DNA from: CAZITB01 sp964542055
Lineage (GTDB): Bacteria > Planctomycetota > Phycisphaerae > Sedimentisphaerales > CAMDDF01
DNA length: 55,158 nt
Reading direction: 5' to 3'
Assembly: GCA_964542055.1 (NCBI GenBank)
Contig: CAZITB010000001.1
Location: 1 to 55,158, forward strand
Part shown: positions 33,720 to 42,286 of the stretch, piece after piece
How positions within the stretch are numbered: position 1 is the first letter of the stretch
How the letters are laid out: each line of letters begins with the position of its first letter
The notes under the pieces: generated by a model
The model's database searches: none
Seen by the model: only the letters and a program-made list of their open reading frames with translations
What the model was told of the DNA's origin: nothing
Translations under genes and position numbers: made by a program

Positions 33720-34283
33720 ATGAAGGAACTATTTACCACTGGTGAAGCGGCCGAAATCTGCAATATTAGTCAGCAGACAATAATTCGTTGTTTTGATTCA
33801 GGAAGATTGGACGGTTTCAGGATACCGGGTTCACGATTCAGGCGGATTCCGCGTGAAAGTTTGATTCAGTTCATGAAAGAAAACAAAATCCCGCTTGATA
33901 ATCTGGCAACAGGAAAAAAGAAGATCCTTATTGTTGATGATGATGCTGAAATTGTTGAACTTCTTAATGATGTTCTGATCCGTGACGGCAGATTCGATGT
34001 AGAAACCGCATCCAGCGGCTATGACGCAGGTATTCTTACTCAACAGTTCGAACCCGATCTGATTCTTCTTGATTACATGCTGCCGGACGTAAATGGTAAT
34101 ATAGTTTGCCAGACGATAAAGAAAAATCCTAAGTTTGCCAAAACGAAGGTTATTATTGTCAGCGGTGTTATTAACAGAAGCGAAATCGATGATCTTCTAA
34201 GTACAGGCGCAGAGGATTTTATTCAGAAACCATTTAATATATCTAACCTAATTGATAAGATTTCACAAACACTCAATGTTTAG
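33720..34283 (+). CDS. excisionase/MerR-type HTH plus receiver protein
   Basis: Residues 1-60 form a small winged helix-turn-helix of the excisionase/HTH_17 type (FTTGEAAEICNISQQTIIRCFDSGRL, then RIPGSRFRRIPRESL). Residues 68-187 are a receiver domain with DDD, the phospho-acceptor in LILLDYMLPD and the lysine in QKPFN. The DNA-binding part sits before the receiver, the opposite of most response regulators. The kinase gene follows 19 bases after the stop with the chosen start, so the two probably form one signalling pair. Confidence 0.88.
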   Translation: MKELFTTGEAAEICNISQQTIIRCFDSGRLDGFRIPGSRFRRIPRESLIQFMKENKIPLDNLATGKKKILIVDDDAEIVELLNDVLIRDGRFDVETASSGYDAGILTQQFEPDLILLDYMLPDVNGNIVCQTIKKNPKFAKTKVIIVSGVINRSEIDDLLSTGAEDFIQKPFNISNLIDKISQTLNV

Positions 34284-34302
34284 TCCAACGAGTGAGGAGT
34301 TG

Positions 34303-36528
34303 ATGAACCAAGAAACTAAAAATCAGACAACCAGCAGGAAAATTGAACTGGTAATCAGAAAGATTAATTCTTTATCAACATTGCCCTCGATTTTAGCGGA
34401 ACTGCTGGGCCTGGTTAAAGAAAATAGAGCCTTACATGATCAAATTGCGAAAATAGTGGAGTCCGATCCGGCACTGACCGCTAATATACTTTGCATCGCA
34501 AATGCCGGCAAGTCTAACAAAGCATCTAGCGTTTATAGTGCTGTTGAAAATCTGTCCAACGAAGAATTACGGCAAGCAGTAATGTCAACAAAAGTTCATC
34601 GCTGTTTATCTGAACCGTTAACTGATGAAAGAACAAAACGTAAAGAGCTGGTCAAGTTTTCGATAGCGGTGGCTTGTGCTTCAAAAGCAGTTGGATATAT
34701 CATTCTTGATGATCATCTCAAAGATTTTACTTTCACAGCAGGAATTTTGCACAACCTGGGGAAGTTGGCAATAGAAGAAACGATGCCAAAGAGCTATGAT
34801 AAGATCAATGAGGAGACTCAACTTCTTGGTGAAAGTGACTTGGTTATCGAACGTAAGTACCTGGGGATCGATAACACGATAATCGGCAAAAGGCTTGCTG
34901 ATAAATGGAAGTTGCCTGATGAGATTTCCAGTTCTATCTGGCTATGCAGAAGTGATATCGAGGCGATAATCACTGCCGTATCGAGCAATCATCCGGCAGT
35001 TGCGGTTGCTCTTGGATACTTGATCGCGAGAGATTCTCAAATTGGAGATTCGGGCAGTTACGAGCCTATTTTGTCGCCGGAATCGTTTGCTTATAATTTG
35101 AATATCACCAATGAGCAAATATCTGAAATCAAGAAGAATCTTTCCGAGCAGGTAAATGAGAGAGCTAATTTATTGAGGCTTGAGATTGAACAGCCTGAAA
35201 AAATTTATTCACAGGCTGTCTGGGAACTTGCAACTAATCTCGCGAAAGACAATTCCAGTTTATCAGAGCAAAATAATGAACTTACATCTAATTTAGGTAT
35301 CTGGGATTTCGCGAATAATTTTCTGCCGCAAGTTGGTGCAACTTCAACACCTTTGGAAGTCATCAGCAGCTTTGGGCAACATTGGCAAAGGTACTATCAA
35401 ACTGGACCGGTATGTATGTATCTTTGCAGAGATCAAAACCAGGACCTTATTGACGCTGTCACTTTTAACCACAATGGCCAGATCAATGTCGAACTTTTGA
35501 GTTTACCCGGTCAAGAGCAGCTGATACCAGATGCTATTAAAAACCAGTTTGAAGTTATTGATGCTGATGAGAAACTTTTTAAATGGGTTTACGATCAGAT
35601 AGAAGTAAAGATTAATTCTCAACGAGCCAAAGCAATACCTGTAATTTCTTCAGGCAAAACAGTTGCCGTTTTAGTATGGGAATACAGGTATTTGCCGCAA
35701 AATAATGAAATTTCTAAATTATTAAGCGGACCCGTAAATATCCTGGGGCCGGTGATTGAACTTTCCTATGCTTATGAAAATCAGCAGCGGATTGCTGAAG
35801 AGTTTGCTTCTTTGCTGGGAAGATTGGGCAGCATAAAAGAAAAGCTTTCCAAAACAGAGAATCTGGAAGGGCTTGCAGAAATGGCTGCCGGAGCGGCTCA
35901 CGAGCTGAATAACCCGATCACAATTGCAAGCGGAAGGCTGCAGATGGTGATTAATCAGGAAACAGATGAAAGTAAATCTCAATCGCTTAAACTTGTAAAT
36001 GAAAAAATCGAGGACATATCAAAAATAGTTTCAGACCTTATGGAATTTGCAGTTCCAAAAGAACCACAACCCCGAATGGTTAGTCCTGCGGTATTGATAG
36101 ATTCAGCCGTTGACTATGTAAGGCAAAGATTCGGTATAACCGATATCGAAACCAATATAAGTAACCTTGAGCCACTTCGTGACATTTACGTGGATTCTCA
36201 GCAGGTAAAAGAAGCGATAGCAAATGTAATTCGAAATGCATATGAATCGTATCATGATACCGGTAAATCGGTCAGTATATCAGGAGCAGAACAAAGCGAA
36301 ACTTTTGTAAGATTACAGATTTCAGACGAAGGTTGCGGAATGGATAGCCAGACGCTTATCAAAGCTCGTCAACCATTCTTTTCGGGCCAGCCTGCGGGAC
36401 GTAAACGCGGGATGGGGCTAGCTCATACCCAGAGGCTTTTGGCAGTCAACAACGGATCACTGCACATTGCAAGTCAGCCCGGCAAGGGAACCACAGTAAC
36501 GATTTTACTGCCTTGCGGTCAGAAATAA
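34303..36528 (+). CDS. HDOD-domain histidine kinase
   Basis: The protein of about 741 residues starts with an HDOD domain (LSTLPSILAELLGLV, then AGILHNLGKLAIEE, and IIGKRLADKWKLPDEIS). A middle region of ~200 residues may be GAF-like. A HisKA domain (AAGAAHELNNPITIASGRLQ) and HATPase (ISDEGCGMD, KRGMGLAHTQRLL) follow. There are no membrane segments. The ATG at 34303 is chosen because AGGAG stands just before it, although only 3 bases away; an in-frame ATG at 34276 overlapping the receiver gene is possible. HDOD-kinase fusions occur in planctomycetes and deltaproteobacteria; the signal is unknown. Confidence 0.87.
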   Translation: MNQETKNQTTSRKIELVIRKINSLSTLPSILAELLGLVKENRALHDQIAKIVESDPALTANILCIANAGKSNKASSVYSAVENLSNEELRQAVMSTKVHRCLSEPLTDERTKRKELVKFSIAVACASKAVGYIILDDHLKDFTFTAGILHNLGKLAIEETMPKSYDKINEETQLLGESDLVIERKYLGIDNTIIGKRLADKWKLPDEISSSIWLCRSDIEAIITAVSSNHPAVAVALGYLIARDSQIGDSGSYEPILSPESFAYNLNITNEQISEIKKNLSEQVNERANLLRLEIEQPEKIYSQAVWELATNLAKDNSSLSEQNNELTSNLGIWDFANNFLPQVGATSTPLEVISSFGQHWQRYYQTGPVCMYLCRDQNQDLIDAVTFNHNGQINVELLSLPGQEQLIPDAIKNQFEVIDADEKLFKWVYDQIEVKINSQRAKAIPVISSGKTVAVLVWEYRYLPQNNEISKLLSGPVNILGPVIELSYAYENQQRIAEEFASLLGRLGSIKEKLSKTENLEGLAEMAAGAAHELNNPITIASGRLQMVINQETDESKSQSLKLVNEKIEDISKIVSDLMEFAVPKEPQPRMVSPAVLIDSAVDYVRQRFGITDIETNISNLEPLRDIYVDSQQVKEAIANVIRNAYESYHDTGKSVSISGAEQSETFVRLQISDEGCGMDSQTLIKARQPFFSGQPAGRKRGMGLAHTQRLLAVNNGSLHIASQPGKGTTVTILLPCGQK

Positions 36529-36604
36529 CTTTTAAATATTCTGATTAGGTAAATTGAGGAATTTCCTTATTTTGAAATTCTTAAATTTGGGCTAAAAATA
36601 GGGT

Positions 36605-36997
36605 ATGAAAAATGAAAGATTTTCCAAAGAAGAGATTGAAGAATTCAAACAGCAGTTGTTATCCAAAAGACATGAGCTTTTAGAAGATCGTAGCCAATTG
36701 GAAGATGAGGGTTTAAGTAAAACGTCCAAATCAGATAAGACCGGCGATATAACATCTGTTCATACACATATGGCTGATATGAGTGCTGACATGTTTCAGC
36801 AGGAAGTAGAACTTGGACGATTGGAACGTGAAGGCCAGGAGATCAGGGAAATAGACGCTGCTATCGAGAAAATTGAGAATGGCGAATTCGGTATTTGCGA
36901 GCTTAACGGTGAGGAAATTTCAAAAGAAAGACTCCATGCAATACCGTGGACAAGGTATTGCATAGAGTGTGAATCCAAACGTGAAAAAAGCATCTAA
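36605..36997 (+). CDS. DksA/TraR-family zinc-finger-like protein
   Basis: The 130-residue protein has a long coiled-coil N-terminal half (FSKEEIEEFKQQLLSKRHEL; LGRLEREGQEIREIDAAIEK) and a C-terminal finger-like part (FGICELNGEEI ... RYCIECES). DksA-like proteins enter the RNA polymerase secondary channel and change promoter choice under stress. The first half of the finger has only one cysteine (CELN), so the usual CxxC...CxxC zinc site is incomplete (three Cys). Its stop touches the stop of the convergent HPF gene. Confidence 0.85.
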   Translation: MKNERFSKEEIEEFKQQLLSKRHELLEDRSQLEDEGLSKTSKSDKTGDITSVHTHMADMSADMFQQEVELGRLEREGQEIREIDAAIEKIENGEFGICELNGEEISKERLHAIPWTRYCIECESKREKSI

Positions 36998-37585
36998 CTA
37001 CTTGCTTCCGTGACCTCCAGCACCAGGTTTAAACACAATTTCTACTGAGGTGGCCTGTAGGCCTTTGTCCCCTTGTTCAGCGGTAAATCGAACACCAGTG
37101 CCAACTTCCATCCTTTCATAATCATGATGCAGAACGCTGTTTTTGTGAAAGTAAATATCTTCCTGGCTTTCAACCGTTTTGATAAAACCATAACCATCAT
37201 CTTTTGAGACACTATGTACGATTCCCATTACCTGCTGATGTGGATGGGTCTTTACCTCGCCATGAAGACGCCGATTAAGTTCTTTAAGCTGTCTTTCGGC
37301 GGCATGAAATGTTCTATTTATAACTGTTAAAAGATTATCGTGAATTCCGCCCTGGCTGGCAGATTCTTTAGCTATAATCTCATGTGAGGGTGGAACAGTT
37401 ATGTATATACGTACCCTGTAAGGGTTGGCAGTATCGGGATACTTTTGAGGACGTTCCACAATGACGCGACAGCTAATCATGTAATTACAAAATTTCTCGA
37501 GTTTTGCAATTTTATCCCTGATAATCTGTTCATATTCAGGCGATTTATTAATATCTTTAAAAGTGATTTCTACAGTTCCCTGCAT
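36998..37585 (-). CDS. ribosome hibernation factor-like protein fused to a cold-shock domain
   Basis: Residues 1-110 resemble HPF/RaiA (sigma54 modulation protein family): MQGTVEITFKDINKSPEYEQ, a beta strand with RVRIYITVPP, and the long helix with HAAERQLKELNRRLHGE. Residues 118-185 are a cold-shock domain with RNA-binding motifs DGYGFIKT and EDIYFHKNSV. The fusion could place an RNA-binding domain on the ribosome, probably under stress or in stationary phase. AGGAG lies before the ATG. It is next to DUF2267 and alcohol dehydrogenase genes pointing the same way. Confidence 0.87.
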   Translation of the reverse strand: MQGTVEITFKDINKSPEYEQIIRDKIAKLEKFCNYMISCRVIVERPQKYPDTANPYRVRIYITVPPSHEIIAKESASQGGIHDNLLTVINRTFHAAERQLKELNRRLHGEVKTHPHQQVMGIVHSVSKDDGYGFIKTVESQEDIYFHKNSVLHHDYERMEVGTGVRFTAEQGDKGLQATSVEIVFKPGAGGHGSK

Positions 37586-37663
37586 GATAATCTCCTATTT
37601 TAATTATAAAATGCTGTACATCAGCTTCGAAGATAAAACTGTCTATATCAATACCAGTTAAAA

Positions 37664-38083
37664 CTATGGAATCAGCTCACGAATCTCCGGGGGCAAATTG
37701 TTTTTTACATCCTCTATCTGACCGTGAGACATTCTATTTTCAAGGACATTGAAAACTGACTTAATAGCTTCTTCCGGTGAATATCTTCCCATAAATCTGT
37801 CAGAAACTTTGGCAAGGAATTCTTCTCTGCTTCGAATTTTCTCAGGCTTACCTGCAGGTGTCCATTCATGGTAATAAAGCCCTTGCAGAAGCATTGGAAG
37901 CTGTGCTGCAAAATCAGCGGCTTCATTTACTGTCAACCTGTCACGAATGGTGTGCAAAACTGCCCTTGTAACTTCTACGGCCTGTTCCTGATCATCAAGT
38001 GACATTTCATTTTTTATGTCTTCAAGCCATTCTTTAGTTGTTATGATCGAACTGTCGAATGTTCTAATTCCAATAGTAGTCAT
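37664..38083 (-). CDS. DUF2267 family protein
   Basis: The 139-residue protein is an all-helical DUF2267 member, recognised by VTRAVLHTIRDRLTVNEAADFAAQLPMLLQGLYYHEW and the FLAKVSDRFM segment. The function is unknown. In other bacteria this family occurs in stress-related gene groups with HPF-like proteins, universal stress proteins and zinc alcohol dehydrogenases, the same company it has here. A strong AGGAG precedes the ATG. Confidence 0.85.
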   Translation of the reverse strand: MTTIGIRTFDSSIITTKEWLEDIKNEMSLDDQEQAVEVTRAVLHTIRDRLTVNEAADFAAQLPMLLQGLYYHEWTPAGKPEKIRSREEFLAKVSDRFMGRYSPEEAIKSVFNVLENRMSHGQIEDVKNNLPPEIRELIP

Positions 38084-38109
38084 AATAGTCTCCTAAATAA
38101 AAGAATATA

Positions 38110-39180
38110 TTATTTTTCGAATTCAATTAACGGTTTGATTATATTATCTTCTTTTGTTTCCATCATCTTAAAAGCTTTTTCAATATCATCAAATTTGAAA
38201 GTATGAGTTGTCATCAATGTTGGATCCACTCGTTTATATTCTATTAAACGGAGCAATCGCTGCATTCGCTCTCTACCACCCGGACAAAGAGCAGTTTTGA
38301 TCGTTTTATCACTCATTCCGACACCCCATTCCAGTCGGGGTATATTTACATATTCACCTTTTCCATGATAACCTATATTTGAAATGGTACCTCCCGGTTT
38401 TGTGACTTTTATACAACTTTCAAACGTTAGATTTGAACCCAACGATTCTATTGCAGAATCAACTCCTTTGCCGTCTGTTAGTTCCAGAATTGTTTTTACA
38501 GCATCTGCTTGTTTAAAATCAACGACAATGTCCGCTCCATAATGTTTTGCTAACTCTTTTCTGTTTGGTACTGATTCGACAGCAATTACAAAACCCGCAC
38601 CCAGAAGGCGAGAACCGACTGTTGCCATAAGCCCAACAGGGCCCTGTGCGAAAATCGCAACTGTTCCTCCTATCGGAATATCTGCATGTTCAGCGCCTAC
38701 GAATCCGGTTGACAACATATCGGCAGTATAGACTGCTGCATGATCGTCAATAGTATCGGGTATCGGCGTCAGGTTAGCATCAGCAGCATTGACATGGAAA
38801 AATTCCGCGAATACGCCATCTTTTATATTCGCAAATTTCCAACCTCCGAGCATATTATCACATTGAGATGTATATCCACGCAGACAGTTATCACAATGAA
38901 AACATGGAGTAATTGCGTTTACTGCAACTCGCTGACCTTCTTCGATATTTTTAACATTTGAGCCCAGTTTGTAAACAGTTCCTACCGCTTCATGACCCAA
39001 AGTTAAATTATGTCTTTCGCCAATACCACCGTTAACGGTATGTACATCAGAAGTGCAAATTAGGGCCTTGGTTGTTTTGATAATCGCATCATTTGGCCCT
39101 GGATCTTGAGGAAGAGGTTTTTCCATCAATCCAATTTGTCCGATTTCCTTCATTACGAAACATTTCATCATTTTCGTCAT
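38110..39180 (-). CDS. zinc-dependent alcohol dehydrogenase (secondary-alcohol type)
   Basis: The 356-residue medium-chain dehydrogenase closely follows the pattern of Thermoanaerobacter secondary-alcohol dehydrogenase: CTSDVHTV (catalytic zinc Cys), GERHNLTLGHEAVG, GGWKFANIKDGVFAEFFHVN and RLEWGVGM. Unlike that enzyme it has four cysteines in CFHCDNCLRGYTSQC, a probable structural zinc site. After the second beta strand it reads VESVPNR, where the NADP-linked enzyme has Gly-Ser-Arg; a Glu here points to NAD(H). It could reoxidise NADH by making alcohols in fermentation. AAAGGA precedes the ATG. Confidence 0.87.
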   Translation of the reverse strand: MTKMMKCFVMKEIGQIGLMEKPLPQDPGPNDAIIKTTKALICTSDVHTVNGGIGERHNLTLGHEAVGTVYKLGSNVKNIEEGQRVAVNAITPCFHCDNCLRGYTSQCDNMLGGWKFANIKDGVFAEFFHVNAADANLTPIPDTIDDHAAVYTADMLSTGFVGAEHADIPIGGTVAIFAQGPVGLMATVGSRLLGAGFVIAVESVPNRKELAKHYGADIVVDFKQADAVKTILELTDGKGVDSAIESLGSNLTFESCIKVTKPGGTISNIGYHGKGEYVNIPRLEWGVGMSDKTIKTALCPGGRERMQRLLRLIEYKRVDPTLMTTHTFKFDDIEKAFKMMETKEDNIIKPLIEFEK

Positions 39181-39336
39181 TTTTCAATTCCTTTCATTTT
39201 TTTAAGTCTGATTTTCACAATCGCTCCAAAAATACATTATATTCCAAATTATAAGATCGGGTGATGAATTTTAATAAGAGATTTACTTAGTAAACGGTAG
39301 CGATTTGTTTAGAGGGGACTAAATTAGAGAGAAAAG
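39181..39336. other. intergenic stretch, nothing recognised
   Basis: The 156 bases between the alcohol dehydrogenase gene and the tRNA hold no reading frame or clear hairpin. The promoter for the dehydrogenase group should lie here on the minus strand, but I cannot place it. Confidence 0.4.
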
Positions 39337-39410
<74 letters not shown>

Positions 39411-39428
39411 AAGTATATGCAGGCGGGT

Positions 39429-39457
39429 ATTATATTGTTTATAACAGCGACTGTCTA
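39429..39457 (-). promoter_or_regulatory. promoter of tRNA-Arg
   Basis: On the minus strand the -35 TAGACA (39452-39457) and a perfect -10 TATAAT (39429-39434) are 17 bases apart, about 18 bases upstream of the tRNA 5' end. Confidence 0.75.
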
Positions 39458-39589
39458 TAATTTTTGGGTACAATCAGCAGAAAAATCGTAAAAAATGAGT
39501 TTTTTGCCGAAATTGGCTTGCAAAGAAGACCATATTTTACAAAAACTTAAACTTCAACGAACTTTCGGACTAGTACGACAATGGTAAAA

Positions 39590-41422
39590 TTAATGAAATA
39601 ATTCTGAATGCTGATCACCATTTCCGCTGGACAGCAAGTGCAAGCGACGGAATAAGCCTTCAGTTTGTGCAAGTTGGTCGTAATTACCGTCCTGAAGTAT
39701 TTTACCGTCCCCTATAACTAAAATCCTGTCGGCTCGTCGGATGGTACTTAGTCTATGAGCAATAATGAACACGGTACGATCTTTGAATAAATTATCAAAG
39801 GCTTGCTGAATAGCGTGTTCCGATTCAAGATCTAAAGCAGATGTCGGCTCATCAAGTATCACGAATTTCGTTTCAGTTAAAAGAGCCCTTGCTATGGCAA
39901 GTCTTTGTCTCTGGCCGCCTGAAAGTGAGCCTCCGCCTTCGCCGACTACATTATCGATGCCTTCAGGCAGCTGCTTTACAAAATCCCATGCGTTTGCTCG
40001 TTTAAGGGCACTGATAATTTCTTGTTCAGTAACCGAAGGATTTGCGTATTTCATATTATCCCGAATGGTTTCGTTGAATAGATAAGGATCCTGCAGGACA
40101 ACACCATAAAGTGAGCGGTATGGGCGGATAGGTAAATGGCGGATATCATTGCCATCCAAAAGCAATTGGCCCTGATCAGGATCGTAAAATCTCAGCAACA
40201 GATTGGTTATTGTTGTTTTGCCCCCACCGCTAGTTCCGACTAAAGCAATATTTTGGCCGGCGGGTATATTAAGGTTAAGATTTTTTAAGATCGGCTTATC
40301 CGGCTCGTATCCAAAGGTCACGTTGCGGAATTCAATATTTCCGGTAATTTTTTCCGGCATTTTAGAATTCGCTTTCTCGGGGGTATCACTGGTCATGCCA
40401 AGAATGGTAAAAAGCTGGTCTAATCCTGCACGGGTGCCGCTGACACTTCCATATATATTGGCTAGAGTTGAAACTATTGTAGTGAAAGTCGCTTGATAGC
40501 CTATAAATGCTACCAGGTCACCTAAACTCAAATCCAGATTGAAAATAGAATAAGAACCAACAATCATTATCGATGAAGTAACAATATAACCACAACCTTC
40601 TGTTGTTATGGAAAGCTTAAAAGCCTCTTTTGCGGCCTGAAGAGATTTTAACTGAGTTGACCATAGCCGGTTTTCAAAATCATTCTGGACACGGTCTTCC
40701 ATTGCAAAAGCCTGAATTGTTTTCGTTCCGCGAAGGCGATCGACTATAAAATCTGTTATTTGATTTTGAGCTTCCTGATTTATCCTTGTTTTTCGGTAGA
40801 TTCGAGGTGAAGAAAACCGGGCGATGGCTACATAGGCCAAACTGCCCAGCAAAACCACAACTGTCATCAGCGGACTCAGGAAAAAGCAAGAAATCAGACT
40901 AATAGTAATTGCTGTTATATAAAGAGAGAGCTGTTTGAATACAGTCTGCATACAACTGCCGACGGTATTTATGGCGGTTCCGAAAATACTCTGATATAGA
41001 AAACCAGAAGGGTATTTACTATGGAATTTCAGCGAAAGTCTTTGTAGATGACCGAACCCTTTTGTTCGCAAAGAATATGTTATCTTTTCCTGGGTAAGCA
41101 ATATCTGTCTCATCGCAAGATACCAGATGGAAATTCTTATGATATGCAGTAAAAGAAAGCCACCAGCGATCATTATCGCTAGTTTCATATTTTCATTAGG
41201 TATTGCCTCATCGATCAGAAACTTGCTGAATAGCGGCATAAGCCCGTAAATCCCCCCTGCTATTGCTATGAGAAAGCAACCTATCCCTAAACGCCATTTT
41301 AAAGGCTTTATGATCTGCCAAAGTTTTTTGCCAAGCACTTTCAAAGAATGCTGTTTGACATCTAACCTGGGGAAAAAATCGTCGTCGCTTTTCCGTTTTC
41401 CGTTTTTCATATCAATTGCCAA
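39590..41422 (-). CDS. ABC transporter, fused permease/ATPase (MsbA-like half-transporter)
   Basis: The 610-residue protein has six membrane helices in residues ~40-330 (ABC type-1 exporter fold). The nucleotide-binding domain has Walker A GTSGGGKTT, a Q-loop before GVVLQDPYLF, signature LSGGQRQRLAIARALL, Walker B FVILDEPTSALD and the H-loop in IIAHRLST. It would act as a homodimer exporting lipids or other hydrophobic substrates; the substrate cannot be inferred. It is followed closely upstream by an epimerase gene (2-base gap), which may hint at a glycolipid or surface-sugar role. Confidence 0.9.
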   Translation of the reverse strand: MAIDMKNGKRKSDDDFFPRLDVKQHSLKVLGKKLWQIIKPLKWRLGIGCFLIAIAGGIYGLMPLFSKFLIDEAIPNENMKLAIMIAGGFLLLHIIRISIWYLAMRQILLTQEKITYSLRTKGFGHLQRLSLKFHSKYPSGFLYQSIFGTAINTVGSCMQTVFKQLSLYITAITISLISCFFLSPLMTVVVLLGSLAYVAIARFSSPRIYRKTRINQEAQNQITDFIVDRLRGTKTIQAFAMEDRVQNDFENRLWSTQLKSLQAAKEAFKLSITTEGCGYIVTSSIMIVGSYSIFNLDLSLGDLVAFIGYQATFTTIVSTLANIYGSVSGTRAGLDQLFTILGMTSDTPEKANSKMPEKITGNIEFRNVTFGYEPDKPILKNLNLNIPAGQNIALVGTSGGGKTTITNLLLRFYDPDQGQLLLDGNDIRHLPIRPYRSLYGVVLQDPYLFNETIRDNMKYANPSVTEQEIISALKRANAWDFVKQLPEGIDNVVGEGGGSLSGGQRQRLAIARALLTETKFVILDEPTSALDLESEHAIQQAFDNLFKDRTVFIIAHRLSTIRRADRILVIGDGKILQDGNYDQLAQTEGLFRRLHLLSSGNGDQHSELFH

Positions 41423-41424
41423 AT

Positions 41425-42159
41425 CTATTCATTTTTAGGCATCCATCCTAAGATTTGTTTTACACGGTCGTTAGGAAAATGTCTGCCTTGCATGTCTCCG
41501 CTTGCCTGGAAAAGATGGAACCCTGGTTTGTAAAATTTTACTGCCGCTGTAAAAAGGTTTTGTGTATCTTTGGGGCCGGTCGCATAGTAGTTTCGTTGTT
41601 TGTTGGGATCATATTTGAAGTTGGGCCAATCCTGGTCATTTTTGGGCTGAATAAGACGGATAGCTGTAACACACGATGTTTGATGATTCTGGGCTGCACA
41701 GCTGCAAACAAACTCCCCGGTACGTTTACTTAATCCATAAGGTATCCAGGAATCGGCTTGTACATTTTCATCTATGACAGAATCTCTACATAGTCCACTA
41801 TAGACACTTAGAGTACTGGCATATATAAATCGGTTTGCCCCGGCAGCCAAAGAGGCATAAAGGAACTTATACAAACCACAGACATTTACATTGAATGCGG
41901 CATTTATATCATTCACATCTGGGCAACCCTGGTTAGTAGGTGGATTTTTACCTACTCCCATTGCAAGGTAAACAACCGCGTCAATATTTTCTGCTGCCTG
42001 TCGAACCTTGTCATCGTCAGCAACATCTGCTATTATAGTACGATTTTCATAACCTTTTACTGGTTTGATATCGAAATATCTGCATTCAAATTGCTTTTCT
42101 AAAACGGGAATAATGATGGAACCCAAGTACCCCGCGCCGCCAACTACCAAAATCTTCAT
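41425..42159 (-). CDS. NAD-dependent epimerase/dehydratase family protein
   Basis: This 244-residue extended-type SDR has the N-terminal GGAGYLGS dinucleotide motif, VVYLAMGVG after the fourth strand, the Ser in ASTLSVYSG and the catalytic YGLSKRTGE (Tyr-x3-Lys). It is shorter than the usual ~310 residues, mostly in the C-terminal substrate part, so the substrate is uncertain. It probably acts on a nucleotide sugar. It shares a transcript with the ABC exporter downstream. Confidence 0.83.
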   Translation of the reverse strand: MKILVVGGAGYLGSIIIPVLEKQFECRYFDIKPVKGYENRTIIADVADDDKVRQAAENIDAVVYLAMGVGKNPPTNQGCPDVNDINAAFNVNVCGLYKFLYASLAAGANRFIYASTLSVYSGLCRDSVIDENVQADSWIPYGLSKRTGEFVCSCAAQNHQTSCVTAIRLIQPKNDQDWPNFKYDPNKQRNYYATGPKDTQNLFTAAVKFYKPGFHLFQASGDMQGRHFPNDRVKQILGWMPKNE

Positions 42160-42286
42160 TTTACCGCACTTAAAATAATTTAGTAATTCTCAAATAGCCG
42201 CTCAATTTAAAAGTAAAACATGTTATAATATTAACTTGCTTAGAATCAAATACAACTCCAAAATTAAAAGATTTTCTAAAAAAAAT

